Source of the DNA: Streptomyces sp. man185
Lineage (GTDB): Bacteria; Actinomycetota; Actinomycetes; Streptomycetales; Streptomycetaceae
Direction of reading: 5' to 3'
DNA length: 64,000 nucleotides
Assembly: GCA_002551355.1 (NCBI GenBank)
Contig: NTHE01000003.1
Location: 124,001 to 188,000, forward strand
In this document: one piece after another, positions 16,610 through 25,249 of the stretch
Position numbering within the stretch: the first letter of the stretch is position 1
Layout: the number at the start of each line of letters is the position of its first letter
Program-made: the position numbers and the translations under genes
The notes under the pieces: generated by a model
Seen by the model: only the letters and a program-made list of their open reading frames with translations
What the model was told of the DNA's origin: nothing
The model's database searches: none

Positions 16610-17998
16610 ATGGCAGCTTCGGCAGACCCTCAGCGCATCATCATCGAGAACTGTTCGATCGCCACCGTCGACGCCCACGACACGGAGTACGCGTCCGGGT
16701 ACATCGTCGTGGCGGACAACCGCATCGAATCCGTCGGCGCGGGCAAGGCCCCGGAGGGCCTGACCGGAGTCGTCCGGCGCATCGACGGCACCGGGCACCT
16801 GGCGACCCCCGGCCTGGTCAACACCCACCACCACTTCTACCAGTGGATCACCCGGGGCCTGGCCACCGACCACAACCTCTTCAACTGGCTGGTCGCCCTC
16901 TACCCGACCTGGGCCCGCATCGACGAGCCGATGGCCCGCGCCGCCGCGCAGGGCTCGCTCGCCATGATGGCCCGCGGCGGGGTCACCACCGCCATGGACC
17001 ACCACTACGTCTTCCCGAAGGACTCCGGCGACCTGTCCGGTGCGATCATCGGCGCCGCCCGCGAGATGGGCGTACGGTTCACTCTCGCCCGGGGCTCCAT
17101 GGACCGCAGCGAGAAGGACGGCGGCCTCCCGCCGGACTTCGCCGTCGAGACCCTGGAGGGCGCGCTCGCCGCCACCGAGGCGACGATCGACGCGCACCAC
17201 GACGCCGCCTTCGACGCCATGACCCAGGTCGCCGTCGCCCCCTGTTCGCCCTTCTCGGTCTCCACCGAACTGATGCGCCAGGGCGCCGAGTTGGCTCGCC
17301 GCAAGGGCGTACGGCTGCACACCCACGGCTCGGAGACCGTCGAGGAGGAGCAGTTCTGCAAGGAGCTGTTCGGGATGGGCCCGACCGACTACTTCGAGTC
17401 CACCGGCTGGCTCGGCAGCGATGTGTGGATGGCGCACTGCGTCCACATGAACGACTCGGACATCGCCGCCTTCGCCCGTACGGGAACGGGCGTCGCCCAC
17501 TGCCCGTCCTCCAACGCCCGCCTCGCCGCCGGGATCGCCCGCGTCCCCGACATGCTCGCCGCCGGCGTACCCGTAGGCCTCGGCGTGGACGGCACCGCCT
17601 CCAACGAGTCCGGCGAACTCCACACCGAGCTGCGCAACGCGCTGCTCATCAACCGCCTCGGCGCTCACCGCGAGGCCGCCCTGAACGCCCGTCAGGCCCT
17701 GCGCCTCGGGACCTTCGGCGGAGCCCAGGTGCTGGGCCGCGCCGACCAGATCGGCTCCCTGGAGGCCGGCAAGCTCGCCGACCTCGTCCTCTGGAAGCTG
17801 GACACCCTGGCCCACTCCTCGATCGCCGACCCGGTGACCGCGCTCATCTTCGGCGCGGCCGCCCCGGTGACCCTCTCCCTCGTCGACGGCAAGCCGGTCG
17901 TCGAGGGCAACCACCTCACCACGGTGGACGAGGACGCCATCGCCCGCGTCACCCGCGACGAGGCCCGCCGCCTCGCGCAGATCGCCGCCGGAGCCTGA
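16610..17998 (+). CDS. 8-oxoguanine deaminase-like amidohydrolase
   Basis: Zinc/iron amidohydrolase of 462 residues, probably deaminating 8-oxoguanine to urate (or guanine to xanthine). The metal-binding motif is NTHHHF (His73, His75); further ligands lie in RLHTHGSE, WMAHCVHM and GVDGTASNE. The segment FYQWITRGLATDHNLFNWL is typical of the 8-oxoguanine deaminase branch, closer to it than to classical guanine deaminase or hydroxyatrazine hydrolase. The ATG at 16610 follows GAAGGA; an upstream in-frame GTG at 16574 has a poorer site. It sits 45 bases after the permease. Product urate would feed the uricase operon directly. Confidence 0.85.
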   Translation: MAASADPQRIIIENCSIATVDAHDTEYASGYIVVADNRIESVGAGKAPEGLTGVVRRIDGTGHLATPGLVNTHHHFYQWITRGLATDHNLFNWLVALYPTWARIDEPMARAAAQGSLAMMARGGVTTAMDHHYVFPKDSGDLSGAIIGAAREMGVRFTLARGSMDRSEKDGGLPPDFAVETLEGALAATEATIDAHHDAAFDAMTQVAVAPCSPFSVSTELMRQGAELARRKGVRLHTHGSETVEEEQFCKELFGMGPTDYFESTGWLGSDVWMAHCVHMNDSDIAAFARTGTGVAHCPSSNARLAAGIARVPDMLAAGVPVGLGVDGTASNESGELHTELRNALLINRLGAHREAALNARQALRLGTFGGAQVLGRADQIGSLEAGKLADLVLWKLDTLAHSSIADPVTALIFGAAAPVTLSLVDGKPVVEGNHLTTVDEDAIARVTRDEARRLAQIAAGA

Positions 17999-18080
17999 CT
18001 CCGGGCGGTATCCCCGACCGGCCGGTCGAGGGGGACGGCCCGAGACCGGCCGCCGTGGACCCGAGCGGGGCCCACGGCAG

Positions 18081-18126
18081 CCGGTCCGGCGGGCGCACGC
18101 CCCATGGCGCGCGCCCGCCGGACCGG
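18081..18126 (+). terminator. Long hairpin terminator after 8-oxoguanine deaminase
   Basis: Two 20-base arms (18081-18100 and 18107-18126), mirror images with one mismatch, close a 6-base loop. Nothing else is evident between 17999 and 18287 except the ribosome site of the next gene. Confidence 0.75.
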
Positions 18127-18287
18127 TGATGAACGCTGCCCGCACAACATCCCCAGTGCGCGCCCCCGCACCCCCCTCTGCACGACCTGCACCACCTGAG
18201 AGAGCCGCAAGCACCACCGCACCACTTACGCACCACCTCCCTGAACCCCACGTCGCCGACGATGTGTAACCGACCGGAGGAACCGCC

Positions 18288-19754
18288 GTGGCCGCTAAGC
18301 CCAGGTTTCGCAAAGACGCAGATGCAGCCGCCCCCGACGTGACGGACGATGCCGTCACAGAATCAGTAGCAGCAGGTGACGGCCGGAAACATCCGGTCGA
18401 CGAGACGCTCCCCCCACTGAAGATGTTCACCAGCGGCCTTCAGCACGTGGCCGCCATGTACGCGGGCGTGGTGGCCCCGCCGCTCATCGTGGGGCCGGCC
18501 GTCGGCCTCACCGCCAAGGAGACCGCCTTCCTGATGGGGGCGAGCCTGTTCACCGCGGGCATCGCCACCCTGCTCCAGACCATCGGCTTCTGGAAGGTCG
18601 GCGCCCGGCTGCCCTTCGTCAACGGCGTCTCGTTCGCCGGGGTCGCCCCGATGATCGCGATAGGCAAGGACCGGGGCCACGACGGGATAGCCGTCATCTT
18701 CGGCGCGATCATCGTCGCGAGTCTTCTGGGGTTCGTCCTCGCCCCGTACTTCTGCAAACTGGTCCGCTTCTTCCCGCCGGTCGTCACGGGCACTGTGATC
18801 ACCCTGATCGGCGTCTCACTCCTCCCGGTCGCCTTCAACTGGTCCCAGGGCGGCAACGCCACGGCCGACGACTACGGCTCGATGACCAACATCACCATGG
18901 CCGCCGTGACCCTGGTGATCGTGCTGGCCCTGCGCAAACTGCTGCGCGGCTTCCTCCAGCAGATCGCGATCCTGCTCGGCCTGGTCATCGGCACCCTCAT
19001 CGCCATCCCGGCAGGCATCACCGACTTCGGCGCCATCAAGGAGGCCGACGTGGTCGGCTTCCCGACGCCCTTCGCCTTCGGCGCCCCGCAGTTCGAGATC
19101 GCCGCCATCATCTCCATGTGCATCGTGATGCTGGTCTGCATGACCGAGTCCACCGCGGACATGCTGGCCCTGGGCAAGATCGTCGGCCGTCCCGCCGACG
19201 AGAAGATCATCGAGGGCGGCCTGCGCGCCGACACCCTCGGCAGCGCCATCAGCCCGCTCTTCAACGGGTTCATGTGCAGCGCCTTCGCCCAGAACGTCGG
19301 CCTTGTCGCCATGACGAAGATCCGCAGCCGCTTCGTCGTCGCGGCGGGCGGCGGCATCCTCATCGTGCTCGGCCTGGTCCCCGTCGCGGCATCCGTCATC
19401 GCCCTCGTACCGCTGCCGGTGCTCGGTGGCGCGGGGATCGTCCTCTTCGGCACGGTGGCGGCCAGCGGCATCCAGACCCTGGCCACCGCCGCCATGGAGA
19501 AGGGCGAGAACGCGCTGATCGTGGCGGCGGCCCTCGGCATCGGCCTGATCCCGATCGCGGCGCCGCAGTTCTACCACGCCTTCCCGGAGAGCCTGCTGGT
19601 CGTCCTCGACTCGGGCATCTCCACCGGCTGCGTGGTGGCGATCGTGCTGAACCTCGCCTTCAACCACTTCGGCCGCAAGCCCGACGCGGCGGACGAGGAG
19701 CAGCAGCCCGGCGAACACGTGGTCCCGGCGGCCGCGGGAGTGGGTGTCCACTGA
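18288..19754 (+). CDS. Second NCS2-family purine permease
   Basis: 488 residues, a paralogue of the permease at 15161: both share TESxAxMLALGxI, SAFAQNVGxVxxTK/RxRSR and VLGGAGIVLFGxxAxSGI. A GTG start follows CGGAGGAAC. The N-terminal tail is longer (about 50 residues, acidic) and the C-terminal tail is hydrophilic. It has its own leader after the hairpin at 18081. Differences around the substrate site (TESTADML against TESSAGML) suggest different specificity, for example xanthine against urate. Confidence 0.9.
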   Translation: MAAKPRFRKDADAAAPDVTDDAVTESVAAGDGRKHPVDETLPPLKMFTSGLQHVAAMYAGVVAPPLIVGPAVGLTAKETAFLMGASLFTAGIATLLQTIGFWKVGARLPFVNGVSFAGVAPMIAIGKDRGHDGIAVIFGAIIVASLLGFVLAPYFCKLVRFFPPVVTGTVITLIGVSLLPVAFNWSQGGNATADDYGSMTNITMAAVTLVIVLALRKLLRGFLQQIAILLGLVIGTLIAIPAGITDFGAIKEADVVGFPTPFAFGAPQFEIAAIISMCIVMLVCMTESTADMLALGKIVGRPADEKIIEGGLRADTLGSAISPLFNGFMCSAFAQNVGLVAMTKIRSRFVVAAGGGILIVLGLVPVAASVIALVPLPVLGGAGIVLFGTVAASGIQTLATAAMEKGENALIVAAALGIGLIPIAAPQFYHAFPESLLVVLDSGISTGCVVAIVLNLAFNHFGRKPDAADEEQQPGEHVVPAAAGVGVH

Positions 19755-19775
19755 CGTATCCGCTCGCAGCCCGGT

Positions 19776-19803
19776 GAAGCCCCGTGCCCTCGCACGGGGC
19801 TTC
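19776..19803 (+). terminator. Terminator after second purine permease
   Basis: A perfect 12-bp stem GAAGCCCCGTGC (19776-19787) pairs with 19792-19803 across a CCTC loop, 21 bases after the stop. Confidence 0.85.
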
Positions 19804-19902
19804 GGCCGTTCGGCGCCGGAGCGGAACCCGATGAAGCCCGGGGCGGGACCGGAGCCGGGGCCGTGGAGCGGACGGCCGCCCGGCGGCTGTAGCGTCAGGG
19901 GT

Positions 19903-20586
19903 ATGGAAGAGCAGTCTGTTGTGGATGTCGGCGATGTGCGCCTCGCGTACCGGACCTGGGGCGATGCGTACGGCTCGCCCGTCGTGCTGCTGCACGGCCT
20001 CGGCGGTTCGGCCGCGAACTGGGAGGCGGCCGGCCCCCTGCTGGGCCAGGAGTGGCGGGTCTTCGCCCTGGACCTGCGCGGCCATGGCGAGAGCGACTGG
20101 CCCGACGACTACGGCCTGGACCTGATGGCCGAGGACGTCGTGGGCTTTCTCGACGAACTGGAGCTGGACCGGGTCGGCCTCGTCGGCCACGGCATGGGAG
20201 GCGTCGTCGCGCGGCTGGTGGCGCAGGAGCACTCCGACCGGGTGGAGCGGCTGGTGCTGGTGGAGACCCCGGCCCCGTTCCCCGGCGACCCGGGACCGGC
20301 CGGCCGCGCCGAGGGTCCCGTGGACTACGACGAGAACGCGGTGCCCGCCGTACGCGACCAGCTCGCCGACCCCGGCCCGGACGCGGACGAGGGCCTCGGC
20401 GACATCGTCTCCCCGACGCTGATCATCACCGGGGGACCGGAGAGCACGATGGAGCAGCACCGCCAGGCGGACGTGGCCTCCCTGATCCCGGACTGCCGGC
20501 TGATCACGGTCCCCGGCGGCCACCGGATGCACGAGACCCGGGCGGACCAGGTGGCCGCGCACATCACGGAGTTCTTCACCAGCTGA
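19903..20586 (+). CDS. Alpha/beta-hydrolase-fold protein lacking the nucleophile Ser
   Basis: 227 residues from the ATG at 19903. The fold is clear: oxyanion-hole segment VVLLHGLGGSAANW, LDLRGHGESDWP, and a C-terminal His in PGGHRMHETRA. The nucleophile elbow, however, reads GHGMGG instead of G-x-S-x-G: codon 97 is GGC (20191-20193) where AGC would be Ser. A single-base change would account for it, so either this copy has lost hydrolase activity or it works as a non-hydrolytic binding or lyase-type member. It forms a single-gene unit ending in a strong terminator. The natural substrate is unknown. Confidence 0.85.
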   Translation: MEEQSVVDVGDVRLAYRTWGDAYGSPVVLLHGLGGSAANWEAAGPLLGQEWRVFALDLRGHGESDWPDDYGLDLMAEDVVGFLDELELDRVGLVGHGMGGVVARLVAQEHSDRVERLVLVETPAPFPGDPGPAGRAEGPVDYDENAVPAVRDQLADPGPDADEGLGDIVSPTLIITGGPESTMEQHRQADVASLIPDCRLITVPGGHRMHETRADQVAAHITEFFTS

Positions 20587-20624
20587 GGGGGGTCGGGCAG
20601 GCGCTCTCCGGGTTGCCGTCCGCC

Positions 20625-20666
20625 CTGGTCGCCCTCTGCGCGCCCGGGTGCGCAGAGGGCGACCAG
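20625..20666. terminator. Bidirectional terminator between convergent genes
   Basis: 17-base perfect arms (CTGGTCGCCCTCTGCGC, 20625-20641, with 20650-20666) and an 8-base loop. It lies between the hydrolase gene (plus) and the DinB-type gene (minus) and could serve both. Between 20667 and 20754 a short minus-strand frame with protein-like content exists but is not annotated as a gene. Confidence 0.85.
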
Positions 20667-20754
20667 GAGCGAATGACCCTGCGGACCAGCTCCGGCGTCC
20701 TCTCGACGTACTCGATCTCCACTCCGTCGGCGTGCCGGGCGTAGAGGAACCCCC

Positions 20755-21375
20755 TCAGCCCCCCGATGGCCGCCAGTGCGGACGGCGGCCGCTGAGAGCG
20801 ATCACCCGGTCCAGCAGCGGGGCGTCGTCCGCCACCGGCACGGGCGGCGCGAAGACGCCCCCGCGGTCCGGGTCGCCCTCGTCCGGGGCGAGCAGCGCCT
20901 CGCAGGACCGCAGCTCGGCCTCGCCCGCCGCGTACGGCTGACCGGTCGAGCGGGCCAGGTCCCAGCCGTGGATCACGAGTTCGTCGAGCGCGACGGCCCC
21001 GGCCACATCGCCGGGCAGCTCCACGCCGCCCGCCCGGGTCATGCCGGTCCAGGCGTCGGGCGAGCGCCAGGCCGCCGCCACCTCCTCCAGCCGCCGGGGC
21101 AGCGTCTCGCGCCAGTCGTCGTCGAGGACGGGGAGGGCGGCGTCCGGGGCGGTGGCGGTGCTCGGCCCGAGGCCCTTGCGGGCGGCGTCGCGGAAGGCGG
21201 TGGCCAGCCCGGTGAGATGGCCGAGCAGCTCCCGTACGGCGTAGTCCGGGCAGGGGGTGGGGCCGTCCAGCCGGCTGTCGTCGACCGCACCGAGCAGCGC
21301 GGCGATACGCCGGGCAGCCGGCTCCAGATCGAGAAGGGCGGCGGCGTCCGGCGCGGGGGTCTCGTGCGTATCCAT
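20755..21375 (-). CDS. TIGR03086-like mycothiol-dependent DinB-family protein
   Basis: 206 residues. The sequence (RLDGPTPCPDYAVRELLGHL, then DELVIHGWDLARSTGQPY) is typical of the actinobacterial family related to mycothiol maleylpyruvate isomerase: the His in LLGHL and the H-x-W-D motif are the expected metal-binding positions. Most members are of unknown function; they are thought to use mycothiol as thiol cofactor. It is a single gene whose ATG at 21375 faces away from the fibronectin lipoprotein gene. Confidence 0.8.
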   Translation of the reverse strand: MDTHETPAPDAAALLDLEPAARRIAALLGAVDDSRLDGPTPCPDYAVRELLGHLTGLATAFRDAARKGLGPSTATAPDAALPVLDDDWRETLPRRLEEVAAAWRSPDAWTGMTRAGGVELPGDVAGAVALDELVIHGWDLARSTGQPYAAGEAELRSCEALLAPDEGDPDRGGVFAPPVPVADDAPLLDRVIALSGRRPHWRPSGG

Positions 21376-21549
21376 ACAGGGAAGACCCCTCCACCACCGA
21401 AAAGTCATCGGCCGACGCCCCACCCGCACGACGGGGCGGGCGGCGCAACCCGGCATAAAGCGGAAGCTTCCCGGCCGGACTCTTGTCGGAGGGCCCCACG
21501 CCATGTCATACAGGTCTGGACCATTGCTGTCCGGATGGAAGGCACCCCC

Positions 21550-22527
21550 GTGCAACGCCCCCACATATCTGCCGCGTTGGCCTGTTCCGCCCTGCTTCTC
21601 GCCCCCCTCCTCTCCGCCTGCGGTGGTACCGCCGAAGCCGACACGCAGCCCCCCGGCATCCCCGAGGGCGTGACCGCCCAGGCCAGCAGCTCCACCTCGG
21701 TGCACGTCATGTGGAAGGCGGCCTCCGACGACGGGAAGGTCGCCGGCTACGAGATCTACCGGGGAAAGGCCAAGGTCAAGAGCGTCCCCGCGACGAAGAC
21801 CATGATCGACGTCGACGGGCTGACAGCCTCGACGGACTACACCTTCAGCGTCCGGACCAAGGACACGGCCGGGAACCTCTCCGCGCCCAGCAAGACCGTC
21901 CCTGTCACCACCCAGGCCACCCCGCCCAAGGACGACACGCCCCCCACCGCCCCGGCGAAGCTGGCGGGCAGCGCGGACGGAAGCCGCGCCGCGACCCTCA
22001 GCTGGGGCGCGGCCAAGGACGACGTCGGCGTCACCTCGTACGACATCTACCAGGAGGACTCCCGGATCCACAGCGTCCCGGCCTCCGAGACCACGGCGAA
22101 GGTGACGGGCCTGCGCCCCGGGACCGTCTACACCTTCACCGTCCGGGCCCGGGACGCCTCCGACAAGTCCTCGGCCGACAGCGACGCGCTCGACCTCACC
22201 ACCGAGTCCGCCCCCGGCGCGCCCGCGAGCACCGCCCCCACCGGCCTGCGGACCGAGACCGGCAAGGAGGGCGCCGAGTTCACCCTCGACCTGTCCTGGG
22301 ACCAGCCCGACACGGGCGGCGTGATCCCCGCCTACGAGCTCTACCTGAACGGCAAGCTGACCACCACGATCGTCTGGGGCGGCACACCTCCGAAGGGCCG
22401 GGCCACCTACCGCCTGAACCTCCCGGACCCGGCGGGCACCCGCTATTCGGTGAAGCTCAGGGCCAAGCTCCCGGACGGCGAGTGGGGCGACTTCTCGGCC
22501 CAGCGGACGGTGGTCCTGAAGGGTTGA
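21550..22527 (+). CDS. Fibronectin type III repeat lipoprotein
   Basis: Cell-surface protein of 325 residues. The start GTG at 21550 lies 7 bases after GGAAGG; an ATG at 21535 is an alternative. A signal peptide ends in the lipobox LLSAC with Cys at 21. Two clear FN3 domains follow, each opening with a Pro-rich boundary (TQPPGIPEGVTAQ and TPPTAPAKLAG) and containing YEIYRGKAK / YDIYQEDSR and YTFSVRTKD / YTFTVRARD. A third, more divergent FN3-like domain occupies about 225-325. No catalytic domain is present, so it is probably an adhesion or scaffold protein. Confidence 0.85.
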   Translation: MQRPHISAALACSALLLAPLLSACGGTAEADTQPPGIPEGVTAQASSSTSVHVMWKAASDDGKVAGYEIYRGKAKVKSVPATKTMIDVDGLTASTDYTFSVRTKDTAGNLSAPSKTVPVTTQATPPKDDTPPTAPAKLAGSADGSRAATLSWGAAKDDVGVTSYDIYQEDSRIHSVPASETTAKVTGLRPGTVYTFTVRARDASDKSSADSDALDLTTESAPGAPASTAPTGLRTETGKEGAEFTLDLSWDQPDTGGVIPAYELYLNGKLTTTIVWGGTPPKGRATYRLNLPDPAGTRYSVKLRAKLPDGEWGDFSAQRTVVLKG

Positions 22528-22642
22528 ACGGCCGACGGACAGGCCGCCGTCGCACCGGACGGGGTCCTGCCGGCGTGTCGGCCACCGTCCTCGGCGGACC
22601 CGTCCTTGCGGGGGCCACGGCCCCTCCGCGAGGCTGTCATCC

Positions 22643-23248
22643 ATGACCGTCGACGAGGCGTGGGACCGCATCGAGGCCTGGCTCCGCGCCAACGCTCCAG
22701 GCTCCTACGCCGAGCTTCCTCCGCCGGCGACCCCGGGCGGCGTCCAGGAGGCGCAGGACGCGGTCGGCTGCGCGTTCCCGGCCGAGCTGGTGGCCTCCCT
22801 GGCGCGGCACGACGGGTCCGGCGAGTTCGCTCTGCCGCCCCATCACCAGCTCTATGACGCCCGTTTGATCGCCACGGAGTACCGCGTGTACCGGCGAGTG
22901 GATCAGGGGCGGCGCCCGGGGCAGCGCACCTGGTGGGAATCGCGCTGGATCCCGCTCGCTGCCGACGGATGCGGCAACAGCCTCTTCGTCAGCCAGGAGC
23001 CCGGTCCCTCCTTCGGCCGGATCGGGGACCACGCGAAGGACGACGGCGGATCGTTCTCCGAGGACGGGGCGCTGGCGTCGCTGGGGGCATTCCTGGAGTC
23101 CACGGCCCGGGGGCTCCAGGACGGCCTCTGGGGTGAACACGAGCCGTGCGTCGACGAAGAGGGCTTCCTGGAGTGGCGGGAGCCGGAAGCGGACACCGTC
23201 GTGGCCTGGGACATGGGGGAGTTGAACCGCCGCTACGGCTTCGGGTGA
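22643..23248 (+). CDS. SMI1/KNR4 (SUKH) family protein
   Basis: 201 residues with the pattern of the SMI1/KNR4 superfamily: an N-terminal helix (DEAWDRIEAWLRANAPG), PPATPGGVQEAQDAVGCAFPAELVASLARHDG near 30-60, and WIPLAADGCGNSLFVSQEPG near 95-115. Many bacterial members are immunity proteins against secreted nucleases or deaminases. No toxin gene is adjacent, so it is either an orphan immunity protein or has a housekeeping role. It starts 115 bases after the lipoprotein gene. Confidence 0.8.
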   Translation: MTVDEAWDRIEAWLRANAPGSYAELPPPATPGGVQEAQDAVGCAFPAELVASLARHDGSGEFALPPHHQLYDARLIATEYRVYRRVDQGRRPGQRTWWESRWIPLAADGCGNSLFVSQEPGPSFGRIGDHAKDDGGSFSEDGALASLGAFLESTARGLQDGLWGEHEPCVDEEGFLEWREPEADTVVAWDMGELNRRYGFG

Positions 23249-23289
23249 GCGTCGGCCCGGTGGAGTTCGCGGTGTGCTCGGCCGGGAAC

Positions 23290-23329
23290 ACCACCGCCCC
23301 CGGCGCTGTGCGGTGCCGGGGGCGGTGGT
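23290..23329. terminator. Bidirectional terminator between SUKH gene and aceB
   Basis: Perfect 15-base arms (ACCACCGCCCCCGGC, 23290-23304, with 23315-23329) and a 10-base loop in the gap between convergent stops. Confidence 0.85.
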
Positions 23330-23342
23330 CGCGACGGACAGG

Positions 23343-24962
23343 TCAGCGCAGCTGCTCGTACGCGGGCAGCGTCAGGAAGTCCGCGTAGTCCTGGTCCAGC
23401 GAGACCTGGAGCAGCAGGTCGTGGGCCTGCTGCCACTTGCCGGCGGTGAAGGTCTCCTCGCCGATCTCCTCGCGGATCGCGGCCAGTTCCTCGGCGGCGA
23501 CCTTGCGGGCCAGGTCCGCGGTGGCGTGTTCGCCGTTCTCGAAGACCACGTCCGCGTTGATCCACTGCCAGATCTGAGAGCGGGAGATCTCGGCGGTGGC
23601 CGCGTCCTCCATCAGGTTGAAGATGGCGACCGCGCCCAGGCCGCGCAACCAGGCCTCGATGTAGCGGATGCCGACCGCGACGGCGTTGCGCAGGCCGTCG
23701 TACGTGGGGCTCGCGTCGAGCGAGTCGATGGCGATCAGGTCACCCGGGGCCACCGAGACGTCCTCGCGCAGCCGGTCCTTCTGGTTGGGCTTCTCGCCGA
23801 GGACCGCGTCGAAGGAGGCCAGGGCGATCGGGACCAGGTCGGGGTGGGCGACCCAGGAGCCGTCGAAGCCGTCGTGCGCCTCGCGGTCCTTGTCCGCCTT
23901 GACCTTCTCGAAGGCCACCTTGTTGACCTCGGCGTCGCGGCGCGAGGGGATGAAGGCAGCCATGCCGCCGATCGCGTGAGCGCCGCGCTTGTGGCAGGTG
24001 CGGACCAGGAGTTCGGTGTACGCCCGCATGAACGGGGCGGTCATCGTCACCGCGTTGCGGTCCGGCAGGACGAACTTGGCCCCGCCGTCACGGAAGTTCT
24101 TGACGATGGAGAAGAGGTAGTCCCAGCGGCCGGCGTTCAGCCCGGCGGCGTGGTCGCGCAGCTCGTAGAGGATCTCCTCCATCTCGTACGCGGCGGTGAT
24201 CGTCTCGATCAGGACGGTCGCGCGCACCGTGCCCTGCGGGATGCCGACGTAGTCCTGGGCGAAGACGAAGATGTCGTTCCAGAGGCGGGCCTCCAGGTGC
24301 GACTCCGTCTTCGGCAGGTAGAAGTACGGGCCCTTGCCGAGGTCGATCAGGCGCTTCGCGTTGTGGAAGAAGTAGAGGCCGAAGTCGACCAGCGCGCCCG
24401 GCACGGAAACGCCGTCCAGCTGCAGGTGGCGCTCCTCCAGGTGCCAGCCGCGCGGGCGCATGACGACCGTGGCGAGTTCGTCGGCGGACTTCAGCGCGTA
24501 CGACTTGCCGGACTTCGGGTCGGTGAAGTCGATGCGGCGCTCGTAGGCGTCGGTCAGGTTGAGCTGGCCGAGGACGACGTTCTCCCACGTGGGGGCGGAC
24601 GCGTCCTCGAAGTCGGCGAGCCAGACCTTCGCGCCGGAGTTCAGCGCGTTGATGGTCATCTTGCGGTCGGTCGGACCGGTGATCTCCACCCGGCGGTCGC
24701 TCAAAGCGGCCGGAGCCGGCGCGACCTTCCAGGAGTCGTCCGCGCGGACCGCCGCCGTCTCGGGCAGGAAGTCCAGCGTGGAGGTGCGGGCGATCTCGGC
24801 GCGGCGCTCACCGCGCCGGGCGAGCAGCTCATTGCGGCGCGGGGTGAACTGCCGGTGCAGCTCGGCCACGAACGCGAGGGCCGCGTCGGTCAGGACCTCT
24901 TCCTGCCGGGGCAGGGGCTCGGCATCGACGATGGCCAGCGTGGACGGCGCTGGTGCGGACAT
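23343..24962 (-). CDS. aceB: Malate synthase (A type)
   Basis: Condenses glyoxylate with acetyl-CoA to malate; here the outlet for glyoxylate from allantoin. The 539-residue length is that of the A isoform. Landmarks include the substrate-binding region GPTDRKMTINALNSGAKVWL near 95, the signature LRDHAAGLNAGRWDYLFS near 275 and the catalytic-acid region FDGSWVAHPDL near 385. The ATG follows GAAGGAG. It is a single gene with a terminator. The promoter, about 120 bases upstream, carries operators shared with the other purine genes, which fits a malate synthase serving purine catabolism rather than the acetate glyoxylate cycle; no isocitrate lyase is adjacent. Confidence 0.95.
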   Translation of the reverse strand: MSAPAPSTLAIVDAEPLPRQEEVLTDAALAFVAELHRQFTPRRNELLARRGERRAEIARTSTLDFLPETAAVRADDSWKVAPAPAALSDRRVEITGPTDRKMTINALNSGAKVWLADFEDASAPTWENVVLGQLNLTDAYERRIDFTDPKSGKSYALKSADELATVVMRPRGWHLEERHLQLDGVSVPGALVDFGLYFFHNAKRLIDLGKGPYFYLPKTESHLEARLWNDIFVFAQDYVGIPQGTVRATVLIETITAAYEMEEILYELRDHAAGLNAGRWDYLFSIVKNFRDGGAKFVLPDRNAVTMTAPFMRAYTELLVRTCHKRGAHAIGGMAAFIPSRRDAEVNKVAFEKVKADKDREAHDGFDGSWVAHPDLVPIALASFDAVLGEKPNQKDRLREDVSVAPGDLIAIDSLDASPTYDGLRNAVAVGIRYIEAWLRGLGAVAIFNLMEDAATAEISRSQIWQWINADVVFENGEHATADLARKVAAEELAAIREEIGEETFTAGKWQQAHDLLLQVSLDQDYADFLTLPAYEQLR

Positions 24963-25078
24963 GAGCTGTCACTCCTTCAGCGGGCGGCGGCGTCTCATGG
25001 CCGCCGGGTCGCCTGAGACGGCACGGCGTGCCATGGCTCCGAGATACGGCCGTGGGTGCCGTCTGAGGTTCAGAGGGC

Positions 25079-25131
25079 TTCTGACCAGTGGATAGTAGTT
25101 TCCTCATGGTGGAAGTTCAATGGTTTGTTGA
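25079..25131 (-). promoter_or_regulatory. aceB promoter with two operator types
   Basis: On the minus strand a -35 box TTGAAC (25120-25115), a 17-base spacer and a -10 box TACTAT (25097-25092) are visible. Overlapping the -35 is TCAAT-GGTTT-GTTGA (25117-25131), one mismatch from the katA/uraD dyad. The spacer contains TTCCT-CATGG-TGGAA (25100-25114), and a second similar site TTCTG-ACCAG-TGGAT (25079-25093) lies over and past the -10; their centres are 21 bp apart. The rest of the gap 24963-25249 shows only the ribosome site of aceB. Confidence 0.6.
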
Positions 25132-25249
25132 TGTCGAGATTCTCCGGGTCGACAGAAACGGGCCGACGGCGGCGCAGCGTGCCAGCGCGGCCACGGACTG
25201 TCGACCGGCGGGCGGCGGCGCCCATCGCCCCGGGCGACCGGCGCTTCGG

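Noticed and set aside
15206..18430. Very long minus-strand frame opposite the purine permeases and deaminase
   Set aside because: Its translation is low-complexity Gly/Arg/Glu/Asp-rich with no domains and mirrors well-supported plus-strand genes.
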